NCBI GenBank assembly: GCA_022747635.1 | Contig: JAKTNV010000014.1 | Coordinates: 10,551,110 to 10,615,109 of the forward strand | Length of the DNA stretch: 64,000 nt | Direction: 5' to 3' | Origin: Hetaerina americana | Taxonomy: Eukaryota; Arthropoda; Insecta; Odonata; Calopterygidae | Shown: positions 46,651 to 57,477 of the stretch, piece by piece | Layout of the letters: each line of letters opens with the position of its first letter | Numbering within the stretch: position 1 is the first letter of the stretch | Notes under the pieces: model-generated | What the model saw: only the letters and a program-made list of their open reading frames with translations | The model's database searches: none | What the model was told of the DNA's origin: nothing | Position numbers and translations under genes: made by a program

Positions 46651-47099
46651 AAAGAAATTGCAGAAAGTATATTCAGAGGTCGAGTGTTTCCCTAAGATCA
46701 TCCGATTCAAGAGAGATGCCATTAATTAAAATAACTTATAACTCAGATACTTTGTTTGCTATCTTTGTGACAAATAAATTTACAATATTTCAGTGTATAT
46801 CGAGTAACTAATGACAACAATGATTTAAACTATAATTATGTGTAATTTTTAATATAGTAACTCACAAGCAATTTAACTCGCACGTTTTGGATTTATGAGG
46901 CATAGAAGAGATAGTTCTATGAAGTAAATTAAATGAATGGCTTTTGATTTGCATGCTCTAAGAAGGAAAAGTGTGAAGGACATGCATGTATGTAACAACT
47001 ATAATTCAATTATATTCCCTCCTCAGCTCCTGTCTTTTATAAGGATCAATTATAAAATATCCCATGCAAAAATAGCTCATATCATGTATTAATAAATGT

Positions 47100-47420
47100 A
47101 GCCATCGTCGCACTAAGTCTGTCTTTTCTACACTCGATCTCTCTAATCTCATTTTCCTGATCATTAATATCGTACATACTGTCATAACGTCCGACGGGAC
47201 CAGTGGTACTTAAGATGGTCTAATCTATGATTTGACCTCTCAGTGAGTGATATGAAGTCCAGTTCCTCTAATAATCTACCTTAGATACACTACAAATGTT
47301 ATCGCAACAACGTTTTGTCATCTAGCTCCTCTTGGTTGAATGTGATTTAATTCTGCAATCAAACCGACATTGTTGGGATGCCATCGGCATGTTACAAATG
47401 AGGCATAACTAGCGCAAGAT
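47100..47420 (-). pseudogene. LINE-J relic (RT C-terminal part)
   Basis: On the minus strand GLIAELNHIQPRGAR near 47350 and, after a shift, LLEELDFISLTERS near 47250 match the LIxELDRVQRR and LLKELGWExLxERR segments in the other copies (21985, 58840). Many stops are present and the ends are unclear. Confidence 0.55.
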
Positions 47421-48424
47421 AACATCGTTCTTGAACTCTTTCGTCCCCATTTCCCCGTAGTATACCAATGACTCCTCATTTCAGTACATTATCCCTTAAA
47501 CTGTGTACCTTATTCTGTTATTGTAGCTTCTTCAATAAAACCGAGTGCCTGCGTTCTTGTTCTTTTGTTGTGTTTCACATTACACCACACTTTTTTATCC
47601 TCCCGGTGATCGGTTTTCAAAAGAACTCCTTTTTCTCACCAAGGGGCAACACTCGGAGCGATGACTAAGATTTTCCTCAGACGCGAGGGAAGATCGTGCG
47701 GCTCTGACGTTCGAAACCGGAGTTGCAGACCAGATGTTGCTGGATTGGGTGAGTATTTCATTTATTTTATGCAGTATCAAAAGGATTTCCCTCCGGTAGG
47801 CAGAAGTTGTGGAGTTTCAGTAATCCGCAAAATATTACCGACACCCACGTCATGCCACCAGTTTCTTTTCCACGAGTGTTCTCGTGCCCACTCTCCTCCT
47901 CCCTTCCTCTCTGGACTACGGGAGACACACTTTTGGCTGCTTGCCTGATATTCTGTCTCTCGCCCCCCTCCCCTCTCTGGCGTCAACTGAGATCATCTCG
48001 CTGGACCTTAAGCACCCGGGAAAACACCTGGACGAGGCGAAGGAAATCATTGAAAAATGAAATGCTTGTAATTTAAAAAATGAAGCATTTCATTCATTGG
48101 GCGTGTTCAAATGCAAACACTCTTGATCTGATGTTGGTAAATTTAACGCATTAGTTCACATTGTAACCAAATAATTGGAAATAAGCATTCATGTGTCAAG
48201 GGTTAACATTTTTTCCTGCTAATGCCTCCCATTATGCGTTTAAGCGACAAAAAGATGAACGTAAAAAAGCACCTACGCCAAATGATACTTTCCATTCACA
48301 ACTTACTTATGGGTTAAATGGAAGAAGGGACCATTTGGTCTCAATTTCGCCCAAATAAAGACCTCTATCTATCTATCTATGGTCAAAATATAAATGAGCT
48401 TTGCGCTTAGAAATTGTTTAGTTG

Positions 48425-48480
48425 TAATACTCCGTCCAATATTACTGTCGCGGTATCTCCCGCATTTTTCTTCGAATTTG
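48425..48480 (-). repeat. SINE-2 leader-like fragment
   Basis: On the minus strand ATGCGGGAGATACCGCGACAG matches the 5' leader of SINE-2 at 19173-19313. No tRNA-like body follows clearly. Confidence 0.35.
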
Positions 48481-48642
48481 TCGAATACTATGATTTAATA
48501 CACAACTTTTTTTTAATACATGGTGCTCTTCATTCAATGCACATGAACTTCGACAAAGTTAGGCCAATTTGTATCGTTCTTATCAATAGTACATATATAT
48601 ATGGATAAAATATGTGTATATATGTGTCTGTGCGTGTATATA

Positions 48643-49958
48643 CAGGGTTCGTCCGGAAAATAAGTGTACTGAGCTCAGGAAAAAAAAATTATTACACTTT
48701 TACATATCTTAAGCTAATATTCCTCAAAATAGGACCCTTGTGAGTCGATACACTTGTTCCAGCGGCGTTCCCATTCCTGGAACGCTCCCGCGAAGGCATC
48801 ATCGGGAACCTCTCGAAGACACGTCGTCACGGCCTCTTTGACGGCGTCCAAAGTCCCGTATCGCGTTCCTTTCAAACTCCTCTTTATCTTCGGGAACAGA
48901 AAGAAGTCCGGTGGTGCCAAGTCCGGGCTGTAGGGCGGGTGCGGCAGCGTTCCCACGCCGTGCTTGGCCAAGAAGTCCGACACGACAAGCGCGGTGTGAG
49001 ACGGCGCATTGTCGTGATGCAGCCGCCAGATGTTTTTGATCGCTGGCCGGACGCGGGCGACTCGTTTTCGAAGCCTGTCGAGCACTTGGACGTAAAATGC
49101 AGCTTTTACAGTTTGTCGTTCAGGTACAAATTCGTAGTGGACGACTCCCCTTTTGTCAAAAAAGACAATGAGCATCGCCTTGATCCGAGATTTGCTCATG
49201 CGAGCTTTCTTTTGACGGGGTGATGATGGGGTGTGCCACTCCGCACTTTGTCTCTTCGACTCCGGGTCGTACTCAAAGATCCACGTCTCGTCACCCGAAA
49301 CAACGTTCTCTAAAAAATGTGGATCATTTATGCAGTGATCCGCAAGTTGTGTCGCGATTTCCAAACGATTGAGTCTTTGATCATCACTGAGCACTTTCGG
49401 CACCAACTTTGCACAAATTTTTCGCATCTGTAATTGCTCCCTAATAATCTCGTGCACTATTGTTTTTGGCACATTACACTGCTCTGCTATCATCCGAACA
49501 CTAAGACGACGATCAGAGCTCAGTACATCGCGAACTTTTCCCACATTTTCGTCGGTGAGTGTCGTTGATGGTCGTCCAGGCCGTGGTTCGTCGTCGACCT
49601 CTTCTCTGCCCTCCACGAACATCTTGTGCCACCGAAAGATCATGTTTCTGGACATGGCTGACTCCCCGTAAGCCTGGTTAATCATACCGACATTTTCGGT
49701 AGACGATTTCCCAAGCTTTACCGCAAATTTGATGGAATAACGCTGCTCCAAAAACTTCGGCATCGCGTTCCGTGACGTGGGTCGAGCGTGGAGGTTCGCG
49801 TTAACAGAGCTCCTCACTCCACACCACAGCTCAGAGCCGACTGCCTTTTTCAGCGTCGCTTGCCAACATACCCCCCTCCAATCGCAGCCCGTCAGAGCGG
49901 TGCTGGGCGCGCCTGGAGCGGCGGGAAAAAATCAGTACACTTATTGTCCGGACGAACC

Positions 49959-49961
<3 letters not shown>
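48643..49961 (-). mobile_element. Mariner element 1, complete (1319 bp)
   Basis: A complete Tc1/mariner element with 30-bp terminal inverted repeats at 48643-48672 and 49932-49961 (start CAGGGTTCGTCCGGA; 29 of 30 positions match). TA target-site duplications lie at 48641-48642 and 49962-49963. One intact transposase gene fills it. It sits at the left edge of a (TA)n tract. All parts needed for cut-and-paste movement appear present, so it may be a recent, possibly active copy. Confidence 0.95.
48714..49763 (-). CDS. Mariner transposase, D,D34D, apparently intact
   Basis: 349 residues, close to the usual ~345 of mariner. An N-terminal pair of helix-turn-helix motifs (about residues 1-110) binds the inverted repeats. 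The linker motif reads KLVPKVL, where other mariners have WVPHEL-like sequences. The DDE catalytic triad is D158 (SGDETWIFEYD), D251 (HHDNAPSHT) and D286 (LAPPDFFLF), with 34 residues between the last two. The C-terminus WERRWNKCIDSQGSYFEEY is the standard end. The frame is open upstream to 49817, but I chose the ATG at 49763 (MPKFLEQRYSIKF) because family alignments start there. It cuts the element at its ends and inserts it at TA. No stop or shift is visible. Confidence 0.95.
   Translation of the reverse strand: MPKFLEQRYSIKFAVKLGKSSTENVGMINQAYGESAMSRNMIFRWHKMFVEGREEVDDEPRPGRPSTTLTDENVGKVRDVLSSDRRLSVRMIAEQCNVPKTIVHEIIREQLQMRKICAKLVPKVLSDDQRLNRLEIATQLADHCINDPHFLENVVSGDETWIFEYDPESKRQSAEWHTPSSPRQKKARMSKSRIKAMLIVFFDKRGVVHYEFVPERQTVKAAFYVQVLDRLRKRVARVRPAIKNIWRLHHDNAPSHTALVVSDFLAKHGVGTLPHPPYSPDLAPPDFFLFPKIKRSLKGTRYGTLDAVKEAVTTCLREVPDDAFAGAFQEWERRWNKCIDSQGSYFEEY

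Positions 49962-50005
<44 letters not shown>
49962..50005. repeat. (TA)n tract between the two mariners
   Basis: Twenty-two TA repeats form the whole gap between mariner 1 and mariner 2. The tract continues beyond mariner 2 at 51336. Confidence 0.95.
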
Positions 50006-50006
<1 letters not shown>

Positions 50007-51334
50007 TACCTTGATCAAAAAGTTCCCGGAATAACCACCGTGTGGCGCTCCCATCGTTCCGATTTGAGTTCTGTTTTTTTTGTTAAATTGGTACATCTGT
50101 TGTTGATATTCCCTTTAAATCTTAGTGTCATAACTTGACATTTGCAAAAGTTACGGTCGGTTTTCGGTATGTCCATCAGTGCTTCCTGCGATTTTTCCAT
50201 TACTTCCTCTCGGCTGCTAAAACGCGTTCCCCGTAATGGTTTTTTAACTCGATTGAACAGAAAGAAGTCACAGGGAGCCAAATCAGGTGAATTCGGTGGC
50301 TGTTGGATGGTATTTGTTGCATTTTTCGTCAAAAAATTACGAATAATGATAGCACTGTGCGACGGTGCGTTATCATGGTGCAAAATCCACGAGTTTTCTG
50401 CCCACATTTCTGGTCTCTTTCGGCGAATTGCTTCACGCAAACGTCTCATAACGCCCAAATAATACTCTTTGTTTACTGTCTGGCCTTCTGGCAAAAATTC
50501 ATGATGCACTACACCGTTGTAATCCATGAAAACCGTCAGCATTGCCTTCTTTTTTGACTGAAAACGACGTGGTTTTTTTGGTCTCGGCTCATTTGGTGAA
50601 CGCCATTTACTTGCCTGATGTCTGGATTGCCTGTCGTACTCATAAACCCACGTCTCGTCTCCAGTAATGATCCTTTTGATGAATGTGGGATCGGATTCAG
50701 CCTCGCAAATCATGTCTTTTGCGACGTCAACACGGTCTCTTTTTTGCATGAAATTGAGGTCTTTTGGCACCAACTTTGCTGCTACACGACGGAAACCCAA
50801 ATCATTAACCACAATGTCTTGGGCGGATCCATAGGCAATGTTCAAGTCCTCCGCTATTTCTCTGATGGTTAATTTGCGGTTATTGACCAACATTTCTTTT
50901 ACTTTATCAATTTTTTCACCGACTTTCGATGTCGATGGTCTGCCACTGCGTTCATCATCTTCGATTGACTCACGACCACTTCTGAACCGCTCGTGCCACT
51001 GGTAAACGACCGTTTTTTTTAGAGAATCGTTGCCGAAACACTTTTCCAACATTTCCAACGTCCGTGCGCCACTAAATCCGTTTTTTACGCAAAATTTAAT
51101 ACAAGTTCGCTGTTGCAAATTTAAATCCATTTCTGAAATTGTAAAAAATCGCCAACACACACAGAGATAGATGTACTCTTGGCTACGTAACTTTTGCAAA
51201 TGTCAAGTTATGACACTAAGATTTAAAGGGAATATCAACAACAGATGTACCAATTTAACAAAAAAAACAGAACTCAAATCGGAACGATGGGAGCGCCACA
51301 CGGTGGTTATTCCGGGAACTTTTTGATCAAGGTA

Positions 51335-51335
<1 letters not shown>
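50006..51335 (-). mobile_element. Mariner element 2 with 150-bp inverted repeats (1330 bp)
   Basis: The ends 50006-50155 and 51186-51335 are perfect inverted repeats of 150 bp by eye; normal mariner repeats are about 28-30 bp. TA dinucleotides flank it (50004-50005 and 51336-51337). The right end contains normal 5' leader sequence, so the left end appears to be an inverted copy of it that has overwritten the original 3' end, including the transposase C-terminus. The element could still be moved in trans if transposase recognises the two identical ends. Confidence 0.93.
50015..51130 (-). CDS. Mariner transposase with replaced C-terminus
   Basis: 371 residues from the ATG at 51130 (MDLNLQQRTCIKF); the frame is open upstream to 51199. 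Residues 1-325 are normal mariner transposase: helix-turn-helix region, KLVPKDL linker, D158 (TGDETWVYEYD), D253 (HHDNAPSHS) and D288 (LAPCDFFLF), again with 34 residues between the last two. After MDIPKTD the family sequence (a Trp/Arg/Cys-rich end such as WxxRWxKC...GDYFE) is missing. Instead 46 residues are read through the inverted copy of the 5' end (RNFCKCQVMTL...VVIPGTF), with the stop in the terminal repeat. It has no stop or shift before that point. It differs from transposase 1 and belongs to another mariner subfamily. The catalytic core is complete but function is doubtful. Confidence 0.9.
   Translation of the reverse strand: MDLNLQQRTCIKFCVKNGFSGARTLEMLEKCFGNDSLKKTVVYQWHERFRSGRESIEDDERSGRPSTSKVGEKIDKVKEMLVNNRKLTIREIAEDLNIAYGSAQDIVVNDLGFRRVAAKLVPKDLNFMQKRDRVDVAKDMICEAESDPTFIKRIITGDETWVYEYDRQSRHQASKWRSPNEPRPKKPRRFQSKKKAMLTVFMDYNGVVHHEFLPEGQTVNKEYYLGVMRRLREAIRRKRPEMWAENSWILHHDNAPSHSAIIIRNFLTKNATNTIQQPPNSPDLAPCDFFLFNRVKKPLRGTRFSSREEVMEKSQEALMDIPKTDRNFCKCQVMTLRFKGNINNRCTNLTKKTELKSERWERHTVVIPGTF

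Positions 51336-51368
<33 letters not shown>
51336..51368. repeat. (TA)n tract right of mariner 2
   Basis: About 16 TA repeats, continuing the tract at 49962-50005 across mariner 2. Confidence 0.95.
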
Positions 51369-51370
<2 letters not shown>

Positions 51371-52980
51371 TACATACAGAATTTTTGTCGTTTATGCGTA
51401 AATGTACATACTATGAACATGTATGAGGGCGTGAAACCTATTTACAAGCTTGAAATCTGATTGTCTATCACAAAAACGACATGAGCCACACGGTATATAA
51501 ATGAATTCACGATATTTTTTTTGACTGTGTTTTTCGAGACTGCTTCTTTCATTTAGATTCAGCTAAGGATCCAAAGGTGCAACGTAACGTAAAAATATAC
51601 GTGCATGGAATGCCGTCATAGGGAGTGAAAAATTATTTTTTGCAATTAATAGAGACTACCTTTTCTGAAAATGTTACTGGTAAAAAATATAAGGAAGTTT
51701 CACCCAAATTTATGCTATATTTGTCTGAGAGAAATTCATTTTTGATTCTTTTTTTACTGTGGTCTTACTTTCTAAATATCCTGCTTACTCGAAAGACCCT
51801 TTCCTGGAACGCTACGGGAAACTTCCGGCATTCGTTCCTTCGCGTCCTAGAAATACAGCCTGGACGTGGGTGGAGAAGTGAAGAAGACGGAGTGTGAAAT
51901 GGCGAAAAAATCTGGGAGATGAAAGCGAGAAACGGATTGAAATGAAAAATGAGAAACTGTAAACGCTTGCTGAGCCTGTGGAAATATTAACATTGGTAAT
52001 TTCAATCAAGTCAAATGCTTTCTTGACGACGGCGTGTATTGGGTTTGGTTTTCAATCACCATTTCACCATCTCGAGCTTTTCGCTCTTCGTAAAAGCGTA
52101 TCTGAAAGGGTCTCAGAATTCATTAACCAGGCAATAGAAAGTCAACGATTGTGGCATTCTTTTCCTATTCCTTGTACGTTTGAAAAACAGAGCGATATTA
52201 TGGTGGTTTGTCGTCCCCTCCCCCCACCACCAATATCCTTTTACTTAAACGATTGTTATCTTTAGATACTCTTAACTTAACCTTGTTCGTGTTTGAACGT
52301 AAACCTCTCGGTATTGCGCAGTTGTTTAGCTGATTGCGGAAAATAAGATGTCAGGAAAAGCTTTTCTCATGATTGGATATCATTTAGATGCAGCCAACGC
52401 GTCCTGAAATGCTTGCATGCTCAGCGCGCACGCCCTCCGGAGAAATTTTTCTGGGGCGGTTAAGTGAATAGAAAAAAATTGCGTCGGTAAAAATATATTT
52501 CAAAACACACCAAGTAGTCACTGTGAGTCGACATTTTAATGCCAGGATAAATAATCCAATGCCAATTAGGTATTTTTCATACGTTCGCCTGAAGTGAAGT
52601 AGAACTCTCACAGCCATAGACAACATTAACATCTACATACTGTGTCACCAAACGAATCCAAAGGGGTATGCGATATATGTGTGTGTGGATGTTTAAGTGA
52701 AAGGTTTGCGATTACTAAAGGACGTAAGATTCGCCTAAAGATACGAGTAAAAATATAAAACTTTTTTTCTACATTTTGGAATAAAAAAAGTTTTATATGA
52801 CTTTAAAAGCACAATGCCATTCGAAAAATTAGAGAAAACCCATTAAAATTGGAATAAAAGGATTATGGGTTTCTAAAGCTATGGAATTAAACAAAATAGG
52901 AACAAAATTTAAATAATAGGATGGATGGGATAGAACGAGGCAATTTTTGAGCAGTTGCATGAAAATGAACACCTAATCTG
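51369..52980. other. Unassigned AT-rich DNA
   Basis: No gene, transposon or conserved repeat is recognised. Frames of 65-95 codons lack any motif. Confidence 0.4.
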
Positions 52981-52983
52981 CGT

Positions 52984-53045
52984 ATGACAAGGCAAGCCAC
53001 CTCCAGGGTGTTGGCGGAGGATGTTAAAAGGCTGTCATACATGCA
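52984..53045 (-). mobile_element. LINE-J tail, strongly decayed
   Basis: The plus strand GGCAAGCCACCTCCAGGGTG followed by TTGGCGG keeps the outline of the hairpin block. The TAGATG tail is not visible. Confidence 0.4.
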
Positions 53046-53085
53046 CAAATATTAGTTCATAGATGCATTGTAATAAATAAAATAA

Positions 53086-53089
<4 letters not shown>

Positions 53090-53158
<69 letters not shown>
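53090..53158. repeat. (TA)n microsatellite
   Basis: About 34 TA repeats preceded by an AAATAAAT run. No element end is recognised on either side. Confidence 0.95.
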
Positions 53159-53159
<1 letters not shown>

Positions 53160-53162
<3 letters not shown>

Positions 53163-54555
53163 CATATAATGTTTCATGCACACACACACATACGTACACG
53201 TGCACACATACAGGCATACCTGTAAATGCCTGCATTAATAGAAAAAATTGGTACCCTTGGCTGAATAATTAAAATTTGGTATTTAAGTAACCATATTCGG
53301 GTGTAGAAATTATGTTTGGCTAGTGCCTCAAGATCCATCATGCATTTTCTCATACGGCGGCTGGCATTTTATTGTGTGAATGTAGATCTTATTTTATTGT
53401 TTATTTTAACGAACAGAGCCTGGTGTTACAATAATTAGTGAGCCACATCTTAACCATTTTCTAATCGCACATTTCGCTAAAATGCTATTAAAATGTGTCT
53501 AGTTATGGTGCGAAGGCTGGGTTTATTGGGAAAGGAGCATGGCTAATCTTTTATTGAAATTTTGGGTACGGGTATTTTTTCCGTACAACCTATGGAACCA
53601 TTTTGTATTCGGCATCACAAAAGAGTCTGGCCATCTTCGGTCAGGCCTTGACACAGATTCTTAACTATACCGATGCTAAATTAAGATAAATAATTCACAC
53701 AGTGACCAGCGAAGGTCCGAGGGGGGTTGAGAATGCAAAATGGTGACTTATTCTGAGTTTCACTTGGAGAGATAATTTGTAAAACCCAAACATGAAGAAA
53801 ACATTCTCTTAGTTCCCGATGTGCGGAAAATATAATGATAAACATTATTGCCTGTCCACACACCAATGAAAAAACCTGTTCGACGAAATTGTCGCGTGTA
53901 AGATTATGCTATATTACCCGCGTGCGACATTTAGGTCAAGCTTGTTTGAGACCATGAACTGAATTGGGGGTGACGTCGCCGTTTTTCGCGTGCCCCTCTG
54001 TCATCTTTCGCGATTATTCACAATCACCAGAGCAGTCAGTGTCGTAACGGACAAAAGAATTAAAAAAACTGCAGGATTCGCCGCGTCGGTCACCCGGCCA
54101 CACTGATTGTGAAGAGCAAAGCCGTGACTCCTTTTCGAGAAGGAGGTGAGTAAGGGAAGCATTATTTTGTCTTCCGATTACGCGTTAGCCTTTCGGAACT
54201 CGCATGGGAGCGCTAGGCTAGAGCGATTAGCTATCGTAATTATATCCCCGCTGCTGACGGCGAGTGAGTCGTCTTGATGAGGAATCGGTGACAAGACTGG
54301 CGACGGAACTGTGGGCGTCAGTGGAACCTCGGCGCATTCCACGGAATCCCCTGTTAGTCACCTCTACAGGGTATCGCGCAAGGGGAAAGGAGTTGCTTCA
54401 TCGGAAGATGAGTGGATATATCATTGGCGCATATCCTTTTGGAGTGCGACGTAGTATCACTCCTCCTGTAATAAATGTAGCAATATTGCCGGTCACCCTT
54501 AAATAATCTAGGTTTTAAAAAACGATTTATAGGAAATTGTGTTGAAAAAATACGA
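53160..54555. other. Unassigned DNA
   Basis: No gene is supported. The segment 53900-54400 is GC-richer; its 80-codon frame at 54264-54506 has no known motif and may belong to the 5' side of the LINE relic that follows. Confidence 0.35.
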
Positions 54556-54559
54556 GAGA

Positions 54560-54960
54560 GGGTTTTACTTAGGTTTGGAGAGGCCACATTTAGAAAACGA
54601 GGAAAGTGTCTAGGATCTATGGGGGAATACGTTATTTTAAAGAATTAGCTAAGGTTCTGAGAAAATTCGCTAGGTTTGCTAAAAATTACTACAGAAAGCG
54701 AGTAATCGTCACGGTTATGCTGAAGGAATTAGGTTGGGAGCCTCTTGATTCCCGAAGAAAGCGAGCAAGACTAGATTTTTAGATAGGTATAAGACACCAA
54801 AGTTTTCTTACGGGATAGAGGGAATTGTTATGGTACCAAGTTATGCTTGTGAATTCGACCATTGTGATAAAATAAGAGAGAGATACGAATCAAGTCACAA
54901 AGATTCAACTATTCTTGCTTCCCTTGCACCTTACACGCCAAGATAACAGTATTGTGCGCA
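54560..54960 (+). pseudogene. LINE-J relic (RT C-terminal part)
   Basis: The plus strand reads LRKFARFAKNYYRKR, then VMLKELGWEPLDSRRKRARL, the standard segment after the RT domain, followed by stops. Weak similarity extends left to about 54560 (...IYGG... for VWDP) and right to 54960. The hairpin tail is not found. Confidence 0.7.
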
Positions 54961-55129
54961 ATAGCTCGAAAAAATTAAATTTACTTGATAACGAAAATTG
55001 AATGAACTAGTCAAGCGCTAGAGATATTGCATGATATAGGTATTTATGTGCATGAGTGTGCCTGTATATGAGTTTACACATATTCAGGTGCGTGTATAAA
55101 CTAACAATTCTGCGTGTATTCCCTGACAC

Positions 55130-56010
55130 CCACTGCCACGTGTCCTTTCGGTGGCTCGAGGAGTATAGTTCAAATTTAGACGCAGATCGTAAATTTAAAA
55201 AAACTGACTTGAACGACATTAAAAAATTGTGTGAAGAATGGGGGCTGGAATTAAATACGAAAATATGCACCGTCATGCATTTCTTAAACAATAGAAAACA
55301 CCACCAAACTTTTCCAACTTACACACTCGGAGGTGTTCGGATGAGCGTCGTGGATGAAGTAAAATACTTGGGGTTCAGCATTGTATCGGATCCTTCTTGG
55401 GGAAAACATATACGCACGATTTGTGGAGGGGCGCCAAAAAAGCTGGCACTCGTCAAAGGTGTAACGAAGAAAAAGTGTGAGAAACTGGTATTTTTCTTCA
55501 GAAAAGCCTCACATTAAGTATGCGGCGAGCGTTTGGGATCCATTTCAAAAAACATTAATTACAGCATTGAATAGGGTCCAGAAAAAGGCCGCTAGGTTCG
55601 TGAAAAATTCTTACCTATGGACACAAAGCGTCACACATTTAATACAGAATCTGGGGTGGGAAAGATATGCAAAGACGCAGGGCTATATTAAACTAATTTC
55701 AAATATATAAAGCGTGTGGTTTTGCAGCCGACATTGGAGATATAATTAGGCCCCCTAATTATACTGGCAAGGCCGGCAATTGTCGCAAAATTAGAGAGTT
55801 AGCTTGTTGAACTGATAGATTCAAGTATTCGTTTATCCCGCGCACTCTTCGCGACAACAACGGAAGAGGGAATACCCAAGAAAATATTAGGTAAACGCTG
55901 TCGAAAATAGGGGTATAAAAGATTGAATTCCCACAAAACACTATCCAAGTCTGGCGTCCTTACGCCCCCCACCGTGTTTTAGCCAGATAGGGTGTAGATG
56001 AATATACTCG
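55130..56010 (+). pseudogene. LINE-J relic: RT end, thumb, C-terminus and tail
   Basis: The plus strand reads DLNDIKKLCEEWGLELNTK and KYLGFSIVSDPSWGKHIRTI, ending at a stop near 55517. The adjoining frame picks up at 55500 with PHIKYAASVWDPFQKTLITA and RVQKKAARFVKNSY, then LIQNLGWE, to a stop at 55710. Further on, YKRLNSHKTL near 55917 matches the YKYSFFPRTI motif before the ORF end. A decayed hairpin block (CCCCCCACCGTGTTTTAGCC) and GTGTAGATGAATA at about 55990-56003 form the 3' end. The catalytic FADD region is lost. It again shows RT sequence followed by the TAGATG-type tail. Confidence 0.75.
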
Positions 56011-56162
56011 CATATATATAAAGCCTATTGTATTTGTGAAATGTCCGTCCGGAATGCGTAGAATACTGCCGGGTAATAAGTCTCTGAATTACATGTGTGC
56101 CTGCCCTCTTTTAACATATTTTCTTGTCCTCTTTGTGTAAGCATCTAAATAGCTGCTAACCA

Positions 56163-56290
56163 TCTACATCTACATATAACCCCGCAAGCCGCCCTAAGGG
56201 CGTGTGGCGGGGGGTGTTAGGTCACCAACCGTAAAAAGGAACAATACCATATGCAAAACAACAAGGAAAATTACAGTGAAGACAAAAATC
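56163..56290 (-). mobile_element. LINE-J 3' fragment
   Basis: Tail CATCTACATCTACATATAAC (plus strand) at 56163, then the hairpin block CCGCAAGCCGCCCTAAGGGC and the 3' UTR words GTTAGGTCACCA and CGTAAAAAGGAACAATACCA, shared with the copy at 61556. Confidence 0.75.
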
Positions 56291-56432
56291 AGTCAAGGTC
56301 ATGGTGTTGAAAATAACTATTACGTCCTTACAATTATCAAACAGTCTACTGAGTACGGAAGTAGTGCTTAAACAAATCTGCTTCAAGGTGTGAACCTGGC
56401 GAATAATAGCCTCTTCGTTTGCAGTTATTACA

Positions 56433-56481
56433 TCTACATCTACTTAATACCCCGCAAGCCGCCGCAAGGGCGTGTGGCGGG
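56433..56481 (-). mobile_element. LINE-J tail insertion, 49 bp
   Basis: Only the tail and hairpin remain (plus strand TCTACATCTACTTAATACCC to GTGTGGCGG). GTTATTACA at 56424-56432 and GTAATTACA at 56482-56490 look like a 9-bp target-site duplication with one change. It is the shortest copy in the window. Confidence 0.7.
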
Positions 56482-56589
56482 GTAATTACAAATAATATCA
56501 AGCTGAAAATATATTATTCGTGACAATTTCCATGTACACCATGTTATGCTCATGTAATATATGTAGGTATGTTGCATGATTTATGTTCG

Positions 56590-56750
56590 GTCGCCCCATT
56601 TCCACGCGGTTTTTGGTGGATCGAAGGGTGCCAGGTGCATGGGGAACTAGAGGAATTAAATGTAAATGGCTGGCGATCTACCTCCCCCTTGCCACACGCT
56701 CTTGCGATGGCTTGCGGGGTATTGTGTAGATGTAAATGTAGATGAATATC
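56590..56750 (+). mobile_element. LINE-J 3' fragment
   Basis: Plus-strand orientation: GCCACACGCTCTTGCGATGG, GCTTGCGGGGTATTGTG and TAGATG-like repeats ending near 56745. The upstream limit is uncertain. Confidence 0.7.
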
Positions 56751-57470
56751 TCATCACACCCTCCCACACAATCCAATTTTATTTTAATCCTTATATTCTT
56801 TGATTTTCGCGAGAGAGGATAAAATCGTATCGTATTTTCTCAAGTTCGAGTTACATAAAGAGCTCGTTAAGAATAAAATATAATTGATTTCTGGTTGGCA
56901 ACCGTATTTTACGATGAGTGGAAATGACCTTATATATTCTAAGGATTCTTTTTTCCGCAATACGTTTCGTCAGGAAATCTTCCAGTGCGTGTTTACGGAA
57001 TCAAATGTCCATGAATCATGTCGATACGCAGGGAATTTTGTTGACATCATGGGGTGTTGGAAACTGGATACCGGAAAAGGGCGGATTTTGTGCGAACCAA
57101 GGCCGACTAATTCTTACTCTCCACCCTCGAAATCTCTCGTTGATCACACTTAAAACGACCAGTGGCGACAAATAAACGGATCCGGGCTCTACCCTTGGGA
57201 CTGGGAGAAGGGGCCTCACTCTGCTTAACACTTGACGGATTAGAGGTTATCACTCAGTTAAATTTTTTCTAGTCTCTGAAGCAGATGAATGAGTTGGGGG
57301 TGGTGGCAGGGTCGTTGCTCTCTTAGGTTGCCCATTCCCCAGAGAGACTTGAAGGAATAAAGAAATCTTTCTTGCCAAAGATATCAAAGAACCGACTGAC
57401 TAATGTTTTTCATCGTTTTTTGTGAATAGTATCTGAAAGTAGCTGTAACTTGCGGTGGAATAACGCCCCA
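56751..57470. other. Unassigned DNA
   Basis: No gene is supported. A 71-codon frame on the minus strand at 57016-57231 has a protein-like composition but no recognised motif. Confidence 0.35.
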
Positions 57471-57477
57471 TCACTAA

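Noticed and set aside
50015..50155. Natural variant C-terminus of mariner transposase
   Set aside because: The last 46 residues are encoded by an exact inverted copy of the element's own 5' end, so they are a by-product of the duplication.
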